Under the pieces are notes generated by a model that worked only from the letters and a program-made list of their open reading frames with translations, was not told the origin of the DNA and did not search any database. Below are positions 1 through 5,520 of a DNA stretch of 7,958 nt, piece after piece; position 1 is the stretch's first letter; the number at the start of each line of letters is the position of its first letter. Location of the stretch: contig JAPHUU010000443.1 in the NCBI GenBank assembly GCA_026193555.1, positions 1 through 7,958 on the forward strand, in the 5' to 3' direction. This stretch comes from Rhodanobacter sp. Its GTDB lineage: Bacteria > Pseudomonadota > Gammaproteobacteria > Xanthomonadales > Rhodanobacteraceae. Position numbers and translations under genes: made by a program.

Positions 1-895
1 ACCAGTCCTGCGCCGCAATGCTGCCTGGATCCTTGCCGGCCCAGTGCTGGTCGTATGCCATCAGCAGTTCGAAATCGACGATGTCGGCGTCGCCCGTGTA
101 GTCCCACGACGCATCATCGAACGGCACCGTCAGCACGATCGCCCAGCCATGTGGCGCAAACGCATCGGACAGCTCGGACAAAAACGTCTTCAGAGGCTTC
201 TGCGCATCCTCGGGCACCTCCTCGAAATCGACGGTCACGCCCTGGAACTTGTTGGCGGCCACAAATGCCACGATCTGCGCGATGCGCTGCTGGCGCCTGA
301 CCGGATCGGCCAGCAGCCGGGCCAGCCCGTTGCCGTCCCACGTGCTGTCGGCGGCATTCTGCAGCAGTGGCAGGATCGGGATCGACGGCTTGACCCGATG
401 AATCAGGTTCAGCGCCTTGGCGTCGATGCTCGAGGTCAACGCCATGTCCGGCCCGCTCAGGCGCAACCAGGTGGGTATCACCCAGTCCAGCGTGGGCAGC
501 GCGCGTTTCAGCGAGGGGTAGCTGCCGTCGTCCCAGTTGACGTAGAAGCCGATCGCCAGTGCGCGACCCGCCGGCTTGTCCAGTGATGACGGCAACGCCC
601 TGGCCGGATTGTTGCGCGGATTCTTCACGCGCAGCGGGTGCAGCAGCTTCTGCCTGGCCCGCACCTCGGCAGCCAGCCGTGCTGCCGGCTTCAACAGCGA
701 AGGCACCACCGCCACCGCATGCAGTTTCCTGCCACGACTGCCCAGCTGCAGGCCGGCCATGCCCGGCCCGATCAGCAGGCTGGCCGCGAACGCCAGCACA
801 AACAGCGTACTGATGACCGCCGCCAGCACGCCCAGCCGCGAGATGTGACTGGCCCGCCGACCGGTGGGATCGAAGAAAATCGGTTTCTTTTGCAT
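1..895 (-). CDS. Membrane-anchored GH18-like domain protein, N-terminal part (possible deacetylase/glycosyltransferase)
   Basis: Partial gene: it starts at ATG 895-893 and runs off the left edge after 298 residues without a stop. Seen: a short basic cytoplasmic N-terminus (MQKKPIFFDPTGRR), one membrane helix at about residues 22-42, a linker, then from about residue 111 a glycoside hydrolase family 18-like fold. The barrel begins with ALAIGFYVNWDD. The catalytic-strand motif is FQGVTVDFE (217-225), which keeps Asp223 and the acid Glu225 but lacks the first Asp of canonical DxxDxDxE. MAYD (279-282) matches the usual GH18 MxYD motif. Known: GH18-like domains with this kind of anchor occur at the front of long proteins that continue with a NodB polysaccharide deacetylase and a family 2 glycosyltransferase. 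That continuation is inferred and lies outside the window. A role in making or remodelling an exported N-acetylglucosamine polymer is possible. No clear ribosome site precedes the ATG. The start is supported by the basic-then-hydrophobic N-terminus. Confident of the GH18-like fold, unsure of the rest. Confidence 0.75.
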   Translation of the reverse strand, partial: MQKKPIFFDPTGRRASHISRLGVLAAVISTLFVLAFAASLLIGPGMAGLQLGSRGRKLHAVAVVPSLLKPAARLAAEVRARQKLLHPLRVKNPRNNPARALPSSLDKPAGRALAIGFYVNWDDGSYPSLKRALPTLDWVIPTWLRLSGPDMALTSSIDAKALNLIHRVKPSIPILPLLQNAADSTWDGNGLARLLADPVRRQQRIAQIVAFVAANKFQGVTVDFEEVPEDAQKPLKTFLSELSDAFAPHGWAIVLTVPFDDASWDYTGDADIVDFELLMAYDQHWAGKDPGSIAAQDW

Positions 896-1111
896 GCCGC
901 CGCTTGTTCGTTGGACGTCCGAGGTTCGCCAGTGTGACGCCAGCCCGGTGAACCGCAATAGAGTGACTGACACGGGGCCACTTCCGGCTACAGATCACGT
1001 GCACCGCCGCCGCAAACGCGACGCCGGCTGAACGGCGGCGCGGCCTGCTGCAACCTCGTCCGCGCCGCGCGGTCTGCTGCTGAGTCGCCCTTCGCTACTC
1101 CCGGTCAGACC
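896..1111. promoter_or_regulatory. Divergent intergenic region with GC-rich dyad
   Basis: This 216-base gap separates the GH18-like gene (minus) from the small membrane protein (plus), so it must hold promoters for both. I see no convincing -35/-10 pair on either strand. The clearest structure is a perfect 8-bp inverted repeat, CGGCGCGG at 1036-1043 and CCGCGCCG at 1060-1067, with a 16-base loop. It lies about 45 bases before the plus-strand gene and has no T-run, so it is not a typical terminator. No open frame in the gap looks like a protein. Confidence 0.4.
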
Positions 1112-1450
1112 ATGAGTCAGCACCGCCCGCAACCCGATCCGTTCGACCACGACCTCTGTGTGCACATCTTCACCGCGTCGGCGGCAATGGTCGGTGTATG
1201 CCTCACCGTGATCGGCATCATTCGGGTGGTGATCGCGCTGCGCAAGGCCGACCTGTTCGTGGATGACCTGCTGGTCGCCGACGCGATGCTGTACCTGCTC
1301 GCATGTCTGCTTTCCTACTGGGCGCTGCGCACGCGCAGTATTCGACGCAATCACCGGCTGGAGCGGATCGCCGATGCGGCCTTCCTGATCGCCCTGACCC
1401 TCACCGCGATCAATGCGGGATCCATTGCCCTGGCCATCTCGGTCGCCTGA
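1112..1450 (+). CDS. Small three-helix membrane protein of unknown function
   Basis: A complete 112-residue protein that I cannot assign to a characterised family. Seen: a polar, His-rich N-terminus (residues 1-18), then three hydrophobic stretches at about 20-43, 54-72 and 87-110. Between helices 1 and 2 is the acidic stretch DLFVDDLL (48-54). Between helices 2 and 3 is a strongly basic loop with RTRSIRRNHRLER (73-85), which by the positive-inside rule should face the cytoplasm. That places the N-terminus outside and the C-terminus outside. The start ATG follows a weak ribosome site, and the protein reads naturally from there. It is flanked by divergent and convergent genes, so it is probably transcribed alone; its stop is only 18 bases from the hemY stop. 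Codon usage resembles that of its neighbours, and the alternation of helices and charged loops makes chance coding unlikely. I infer an inner-membrane protein and cannot give a function. Confidence 0.8.
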   Translation: MSQHRPQPDPFDHDLCVHIFTASAAMVGVCLTVIGIIRVVIALRKADLFVDDLLVADAMLYLLACLLSYWALRTRSIRRNHRLERIADAAFLIALTLTAINAGSIALAISVA

Positions 1451-1468
1451 CCCGGCGCGCCGCGCGAC

Positions 1469-2725
1469 TCACTCGCGCAAGCGTGGCAAACCGTGCTGGT
1501 CGCGATCCTCGATCGCGATCGGGCGGGTGTCCATGTTCTTGCCGGATGATCGGCCCGGCAGGGGGCGCGTCGCCTCGCCGCGCCCGAACGCCAGCGCATT
1601 GCGATAGCAAAGCTGTGCCAGCACGCCATCGTCCTGGCCGGCGAACGTATCGCCAAGGCTTTCCCAGGCCAGCGCGCTGGGTGCCAGCGCCAGCGAGCGC
1701 TCGAGAAACTGGCGTGCCCTGTTCCATTGGTCCATGCGCAGACACATGCGACCCAGCGTGAGCAACAGACTCGCGTCATTGGGGTGGGCATCAAGCCAGC
1801 CCTCGGCTCGGCGCAAGCGTGCGGCAAGGTCTTCGCCGCCCAACGCGCCGTAGGTCGCGATCAACTGCGACGACCACTCGCGGCGCAAGGCGGACTCCAG
1901 TTCGTCCATCGCCGGCAGAATGAGGCCGAAGCCCGCCGCGCGACGCGCATACGCATCGATCACCGCAGGCACCCGCCGCTGTGCCTTCGGCAGTTTCGAC
2001 CACAGCGCATTGAGGGTGGCGCCATCGGCTGCCGCATTCAGGGTGGCGGTGAGTACCTTCGCCTCGAGCTTGCAGTAGCCCCGGCTCCCCAGGGCCCCGC
2101 TCTTCTGCAGCGGGTCGAGTGCCACATAGGCGCGACGGACATCTCCGCTGGCCAGCCCCGCCAGTGCCAGCTCACGCCAGCCTCCCGGCGTCAGCGTGCC
2201 CTTGTCGGCGTCGGCGGCCAGCAGCGCAAGCGCCTCTTCCGGCTTGCCTTCGCGGCGCAGCATGCGGGCGCGCAGCACGCGGGCCGCCTGCGGCGCGGAT
2301 TGCGAAGCCTGATCGAGCGTCTCCATCGCGCGGCTGTGTTCGCCGCGTCGCGCAGCCGCCTCCGCCGAGGCCAGCAGGGCCGGAGCGCGCAGGCTGTCGA
2401 GCCGCGATGCACGACCGAGATCGCGCTCGGCATCACCATGCCGACCTTCGGCCAAGGCGATCAGTCCATCGCCCATCCGCCGCTGGCTGAGTTGACGGTG
2501 CCGCCGCGAAAAGGCGCCGAACGGCCAGCGCAGCACTCGCCACGCCAGGGTCAACACGCCCCAGGCCAGCAACAGGATGAGCAAGGCGGCGACCACGCTG
2601 GTTTCGACCCGCCATCCGCGCAGGCGCAACAAAACATAGCCGGGATCGGCGGCAACCCAATGCCAGCCGAACGCCGCCAACGCCGCCAGCAGGACCAGCA
2701 GCAATATCCAGCGCCACAGCCTCAT
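1469..2725 (-). CDS. hemY: HemY, inner-membrane TPR protein of haem biosynthesis
   Basis: 418 residues, close to the usual length of proteobacterial HemY (about 400). Seen: two membrane helices at about residues 5-23 and 43-63 with the short AADPGYVLLRLRGW segment between them, which is typical of the HemY N-terminal domain. A basic stretch follows (FSRRHRQLSQRRMGDGL), then an alanine/leucine-rich helical array from about residue 85 to 390 consistent with tetratricopeptide repeats. Known: HemY proteins of this group are anchored in the inner membrane and affect the later steps of haem synthesis. They are not the flavin-containing protoporphyrinogen oxidase, also called HemY, of Gram-positive bacteria. 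Start: ATG 2725-2723 overlaps the hemX stop by 4 bases (ATGA), and GGAG (plus-strand 2733-2736) lies 7 bases upstream, a good ribosome site. This implies translational coupling to hemX. It is the last gene of the block. Its C-terminal coding contains a short palindrome at 1500-1518. Confidence 0.93.
   Translation of the reverse strand: MRLWRWILLLVLLAALAAFGWHWVAADPGYVLLRLRGWRVETSVVAALLILLLAWGVLTLAWRVLRWPFGAFSRRHRQLSQRRMGDGLIALAEGRHGDAERDLGRASRLDSLRAPALLASAEAAARRGEHSRAMETLDQASQSAPQAARVLRARMLRREGKPEEALALLAADADKGTLTPGGWRELALAGLASGDVRRAYVALDPLQKSGALGSRGYCKLEAKVLTATLNAAADGATLNALWSKLPKAQRRVPAVIDAYARRAAGFGLILPAMDELESALRREWSSQLIATYGALGGEDLAARLRRAEGWLDAHPNDASLLLTLGRMCLRMDQWNRARQFLERSLALAPSALAWESLGDTFAGQDDGVLAQLCYRNALAFGRGEATRPLPGRSSGKNMDTRPIAIEDRDQHGLPRLRE
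1500..1518. repeat. 8-bp inverted repeat within the end of hemY
   Basis: TCGCGATC (1500-1507) and GATCGCGA (1511-1518) are perfect inverted repeats with a 3-base CTC spacer. They lie in hemY coding, in codons for the IEDRD stretch near the C-terminus. There is no T-run on either side. It could pause or stabilise the 3' end of the hem transcript or of the converging membrane-protein transcript, or it could be chance in GC-rich DNA. Confidence 0.45.
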
Positions 2726-3888
2726 CGCCGGACTCCGCCCGTCTTCGCGGGGCCACGGGTGGTGCTGGGCGCGGCGGGACCTGAATCCGGGGTCAGCGCA
2801 TGCACCGCACGCAGATTGCGCAATTCATTCAAGGCGGCCCCCAGCGGCACCGGAGGGCCTGAAGATAGCGCGGCGGCCAGCGGTGGCAGCATCGCCCGAG
2901 CCTGCTGCACCGCCGGATCATCGCCGTCGAATTGGGTCGACAAGGCCGTATCGACGCGCTGCAATGCGGCGGCGTAGGCGGGACGGTCGTAGGCAAGCAA
3001 GGCGGCCTGTGCCTGCGCCAGATCCAGCGAGGCCAGTTCGCGTGCCAGGCGGGCATCGGCGACCGCCAGCGGCGCACCGGTATCGCGCTGCACACTGATC
3101 ACTCCAGCCAGCGCGTGGGTGATGCGCGACCACACGCCCTGCACCTGCGTGGTATCCGGATGGTCGAGCGGCTTCAGCGGCAGCGTGGCCAGCGTCGCGC
3201 GCAATGCGGTCAGCTGCTGCAACGCACCAGCCTGACGCGCGGGCTGGCTCCTCATCAGTGCATCGTGTTCGGCATCGATGCTCTGGCGCAGGCCGCTGAA
3301 TGCGCCGTCGTTCACCGCGGCAAGGGTCTGGTCGGCCAGCGCATAGGCGGCGGCCGCGCCACGCGCGTCGTGGAACAGTGTGTAACGCTCACTGGCCATG
3401 CGCAGCAGCGATTCGGTTTCGTCCAGCAGCATGGCGTCATGGGCGGACAGGCTCTTCTCCGCGAGCTTGGCCACCGCATCCTCCAGATTGCGAGTGCGTT
3501 CGGCCTGACTCAGCAACTCCTCGCGCAGTGAACGATTGATCTGGGCCGCATCGCTCAAACGCTGATCGAGGCTGGCGCGCTCGCCACTGATGCCGGTGAC
3601 GGTGCTCTCCAGCGTCGCCACCTGCTGCTGCAGGCTGGCCAGTCCCTGGCTGTCGGTGGCGCTGCCCTGTTCCTGTTGCCACTGACGCCAGCCAACATAG
3701 CCGGCGGCACCCAACGCCAGCAGCGCCAGCAGCAAGGCCAGCGCCAGACTGCCACCGCCGCGTGGACGCGGCTGCCGCGGCTGCGGCGCACCTGACGCCG
3801 CACGCGGAGGCGTGGCCTCAGCGCGCGGGGACTCGGGGCGGGCGCCCTCGGGCGCGGCGGACGGATTGGACGTGTCGACGTTGCTCAT
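2722..3888 (-). CDS. hemX: HemX-like inner-membrane protein of the hem operon
   Basis: 388 residues, matching the usual HemX length and plan. Seen: a cytoplasmic Pro/Ala/Arg-rich disordered N-terminus (residues 1-46), one membrane helix at about 48-67 (LALALLLALLALGAAGYVGW), then a long predicted coiled coil at about 75-140 rich in Gln, Glu and Leu heptads (LASLQQQVATLESTV onward). A mostly helical periplasmic domain follows, including LDETESLLRMASERYTLFHD (about 155-175), which is characteristic of the family. Databases often label HemX 'uroporphyrinogen-III C-methyltransferase', but no SAM-binding or methyltransferase motif is visible here, so I treat that name as unsupported. The role is probably to scaffold haem-pathway enzymes at the membrane. 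It starts 226 bases after hemD and overlaps hemY by 4 bases. A three-codon frame, ATG at 3896 then GAC ACA TGA, ends on the hemX start in an ATGA overlap. No strong ribosome site precedes the ATG. Confidence 0.92.
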   Translation of the reverse strand: MSNVDTSNPSAAPEGARPESPRAEATPPRAASGAPQPRQPRPRGGGSLALALLLALLALGAAGYVGWRQWQQEQGSATDSQGLASLQQQVATLESTVTGISGERASLDQRLSDAAQINRSLREELLSQAERTRNLEDAVAKLAEKSLSAHDAMLLDETESLLRMASERYTLFHDARGAAAAYALADQTLAAVNDGAFSGLRQSIDAEHDALMRSQPARQAGALQQLTALRATLATLPLKPLDHPDTTQVQGVWSRITHALAGVISVQRDTGAPLAVADARLARELASLDLAQAQAALLAYDRPAYAAALQRVDTALSTQFDGDDPAVQQARAMLPPLAAALSSGPPVPLGAALNELRNLRAVHALTPDSGPAAPSTTRGPAKTGGVRR

Positions 3889-3897
3889 GTGTCCATG

Positions 3898-4122
3898 CTA
3901 CCAGCCCCTGCGCCTGCGTTCGAAGCTGAAAATGCCCTTGTGGTGGGGCCGGGAGCCCGGGCGGTGGAACCCGGGGAGTCCGGCCACGGCCGTTGCGGCC
4001 ACCTTTTCGATCGTTTCAGGCGAATAGTCCCAGCCAATCAGCGAAAAGGTACGGAAAAGCGGGGCGAAACCGCGAAGCCACTGACGCTTCTGCCGCGCAG
4101 ACTCCCCCTCGGGGTCACGCAG
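3898..4122 (-). other. Protein-like frame between hemD and hemX with no normal start codon
   Basis: Reading minus from CTG 4122-4120, there are 74 open codons ending at TAG 3900-3898, only 9 bases before the hemX ATG. The upstream part overlaps the hemD stop in a different frame. The product looks like a real soluble protein rather than a chance frame. It begins LRDPEGESARQKRQWLRGF, continues with FSLIGWDYSPETIEKVAA, and ends in HHKGIFSFERRRRGW. There is no in-frame ATG, GTG or TTG before the middle of the frame. By my count 17 of 74 codons end in A or T, so the GC bias is weaker than in the flanking genes but still coding-like. It could be a small operon gene using a rare start such as CTG, a decayed or transplanted gene fragment, or a dispersed intergenic repeat that happens to be open. 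I recognise no family. Confidence 0.35.
3947..3985. repeat. GC-rich two-part stem-loop between hemD and hemX
   Basis: Outer arms GGCCGG (3947-3952) and CCGGCC (3980-3985) enclose an inner CCCGGG/CCCGGG pair (3956-3961 and 3969-3974) with a GTGGAA-containing loop. As RNA on the hem transcript this would fold into a strong hairpin with a small internal loop. No T-run follows in the direction of transcription, so a factor-independent terminator is unlikely. It could attenuate, process or stabilise the message between hemD and hemX. Confidence 0.45.
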
Positions 4123-4906
4123 CTCGATCGACGCCCAGGGCGGCGTCGATCAGGTCGCTCGACAGCGCCGATGCCGCTCGCACGATGTGCACGAACCCGG
4201 CATCGCGAGCCGCCGCCGCGAGGCGCTCGCTGCTGACCACCGCGACGGCCGCGCTCAGCCGCCGCCATGCCGACCCGGGCAACAGCCGCCGCAGCGTGCG
4301 CAAGGCGTCGGTGCTGGACAACAGTACCCGCGCCGACGATGGCAACTGACCCAGCGCCACCAGATGGCGCCGATCCAGCCTCGGGTCCACGCGTCGGTAG
4401 ACATGCAGCTCGCGCAGGTGCGCGCCACGCGAACGCAATTGTTCGCGCAGCAAGCCGCGCCCTTGTGCCGCACCGATCAGGCTGACCCGACGTCCGCGCA
4501 GGAGCTGCAGCGCCGGGTGATCGAGCAGACCCTCGCTGTCCTGCCGTACCGGCGTCAGCGGGTGGCGCACACCGTGCCGGCGCAAGGCCAATGCGGTGGC
4601 CTGCCCCACGGCCAGCACGGTGGCCATCGTCTGCAATGGCGCCAGCGCGGCGGCGAAACGCACGGCGGCGGGACTGGTGAAGATCAGTACGTCGTCAGCC
4701 AGCGCCTGCTGCAGGGCCGTGCGCGCACACGCTTCATCGTCCACGCGGCGCAACGCACTCGCCGGCAGCAGCAACGGCACGCCGCCGCACGCACGCACGC
4801 GCCGCGTCAGCGCGGCGGCGGTGCCGGCGGGCCGGGTGATCACCACGATCCGGGCGGGCACTGGGTCCGGGTTCACTGGGAGGGGCCGCTGCACTGCGCG
4901 TGGCAT
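4115..4906 (-). CDS. hemD: HemD, uroporphyrinogen-III synthase
   Basis: Uroporphyrinogen-III synthase cyclises hydroxymethylbilane with inversion of ring D, the branch point to haem, sirohaem and cobalamin; it acts in the cytosol. At 263 residues it is normal for the family. The sequence is divergent, as HemD usually is, but the landmarks are present in order: strand 1 with VVITRPAG (21-28), IFTSPAAV (75-82), AVGQATA (99-105), DSEGLL (123-128), the LIGAAQGRGLL loop (143-153) where others have a GxxGR-type motif, VYRR (169-172), LLSSTDALRTL (195-205) and VVSSERLAAAA (223-233). These fit the two-lobed fold. The start is uncertain: ATG 4906 gives a 10-residue extension, while GTG at 4876 (residue 11) would begin close to the first strand. 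Neither has a good ribosome site. It is first of the hem block and divergent from the madB-like gene. hemC, which often precedes hemD, is absent here. Confidence 0.9.
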   Translation of the reverse strand: MPRAVQRPLPVNPDPVPARIVVITRPAGTAAALTRRVRACGGVPLLLPASALRRVDDEACARTALQQALADDVLIFTSPAAVRFAAALAPLQTMATVLAVGQATALALRRHGVRHPLTPVRQDSEGLLDHPALQLLRGRRVSLIGAAQGRGLLREQLRSRGAHLRELHVYRRVDPRLDRRHLVALGQLPSSARVLLSSTDALRTLRRLLPGSAWRRLSAAVAVVSSERLAAAARDAGFVHIVRAASALSSDLIDAALGVDRAA

Positions 4907-4920
4907 CCGGTTGCTGCGAT

Positions 4921-4957
4921 GGGCGCCAGTGTAGGACAGCCCGCTACACTGGCGCCC
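4921..4957. promoter_or_regulatory. Perfect 14-bp inverted repeat between hemD and madB, candidate operator or divergent promoter
   Basis: GGGCGCCAGTGTAG (4921-4934) and CTACACTGGCGCCC (4944-4957) are exact reverse complements with a 9-base spacer. They sit between the two divergent starts, 14 bases before the hemD ATG and 33 bases before the madB ATG. Each arm places TACACT, a fair match to a -10 box, reading outward toward its own gene (4945-4950 on plus; 4933-4928 on minus). No TTGACA-like -35 lies at the right distance on either side. Either it is a mirrored pair of -10 elements, a two-fold binding site for a regulator, or an RNA hairpin. The symmetry is seen; the function is inferred. 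Confidence 0.6.
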
Positions 4958-4990
4958 TGTTTATCCTTGGGATGCCCAATTCACGTGACC

Positions 4991-5464
4991 ATGATCGACC
5001 ACCTGTCCGATGCCCAGCAACTGATCCAGTTCATCCGCAACGAAATTCCGCTGGCCCACGCCATGGACCTGCAGCTGGGCCCTTGCAGCGACGATGCATT
5101 GACCCTGCTCGCACCGCTGGCCCCGAACGTCAACGACAAGGGCTGCGCGTTCGGCGGCAGTCTGGTGAGCCTGATGACGCTGAGTGGCTGGGCGCTGGTG
5201 GAGCTGGCCCTGCGCCGACGCGGTGAGGACTGCGATGTGTTCGTGGCCGAATCCACCGTGCGCTATCTGGCGCCGCTGTGGCAGGATCTTCGCAGCGAGT
5301 CGCGACTGGCCGCCGAGGCCGACTGGGCCACGTTCTTCCGCACACTCGCCAGCCGCGGCCGGGCGCGCATCGAGGTCGCCTGCGTGGTGCCCGGCAGCGA
5401 TGGACAGCCCGCCGCCACGCTTCAGGCGCGCTTCGTGGCCAAACGGCGCATCCAGAGTTCATGA
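4991..5464 (+). CDS. madB: Standalone YiiD_C hotdog protein, probable malonyl-ACP decarboxylase MadB
   Basis: 157 residues forming a single hotdog domain of the YiiD C-terminal family, with no GNAT acetyltransferase domain in front. Seen: the family's catalytic-loop signature APNVNDKGCAFGGSLVSL (44-61), then the helix GWALVELALRRRG (66-78), then FVAESTVRYLAPL (84-96), which carries the second hotdog strand. Known: the homologous domain of E. coli YiiD (MadA) and the standalone MadB proteins decarboxylate malonyl-ACP to acetyl-ACP. This gives a FabH-independent primer for fatty acid synthesis, and an Asn on the NVNDKG loop is critical. The candidates here are Asn46 and Asn48. Older annotation calls such proteins 'putative thioesterase'. 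The frame is open far upstream, so the start rests on homology: ATG 4991 begins just before the first conserved helix. GTG 4985 is an alternative. It is followed by the lipoprotein gene after 56 bases on the same strand. Family confident, exact activity inferred. Confidence 0.85.
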   Translation: MIDHLSDAQQLIQFIRNEIPLAHAMDLQLGPCSDDALTLLAPLAPNVNDKGCAFGGSLVSLMTLSGWALVELALRRRGEDCDVFVAESTVRYLAPLWQDLRSESRLAAEADWATFFRTLASRGRARIEVACVVPGSDGQPAATLQARFVAKRRIQSS

Positions 5465-5474
5465 CAGACGTCGG

Positions 5475-5490
5475 CTGCCGCTTGCGGCAG
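5475..5490 (+). terminator. Tight hairpin after the madB-like gene, possible weak terminator
   Basis: CTGCCGC (5475-5481) and GCGGCAG (5484-5490) form a perfect 7-bp stem with a TT loop, beginning 10 bases after the madB stop. It is followed by AATGACC rather than a T-run, so termination is not assured. It could instead protect the 3' end of the madB message while allowing some read-through into the lipoprotein gene. Confidence 0.4.
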
Positions 5491-5520
5491 AATGACCGCA
5501 CATCCATCGGGGAACAACCC

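Noticed and set aside
114..1004. A 296-codon minus-strand frame overlapping the GH18-like gene.
   Set aside because: It is a different minus-strand frame over the same DNA. The neighbouring frame starting at 895 gives a membrane anchor and GH18 motifs, whereas this one gives low-complexity Arg/Ala/Gly sequence.
1451..1468. Possible bidirectional terminator between the converging small membrane protein and hemY.
   Set aside because: The 18-base gap has a GGCGCGCC palindrome but no adequate stem-loop with a T-run on either strand.
1727..2977. A 416-codon open frame on the plus strand opposite hemY and the end of hemX.
   Set aside because: It is antisense to two well-supported genes, is rich in Arg, Gln and Gly as shadow frames in GC-rich DNA are, and shows no domain or hydrophobic pattern.
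2932..3531. A 199-codon plus-strand frame opposite hemX.
   Set aside because: Antisense to the coiled-coil region of hemX, with shadow composition and no ribosome site.
2722..3888. HemX as a true uroporphyrinogen-III C-methyltransferase.
   Set aside because: No SAM-binding glycine-rich loop or other methyltransferase motif is visible. The protein is a membrane anchor plus coiled coil, so I kept only the HemX name.
4783..4803. Short tandem run of CGCA units inside hemD, considered as a phase-variation tract.
   Set aside because: Only about four units, encoding the ordinary stretch RVRACGG in a conserved enzyme. A slip would destroy a core gene, and the run is too short to be unusually unstable.
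4187..4990. Long in-frame N-terminal extension of the MadB-like protein reaching back across hemD.
   Set aside because: The extension is antisense to hemD, has shadow-frame composition, and the hotdog domain is complete from ATG 4991. It does not encode a GNAT domain, so this is not a two-domain MadA.
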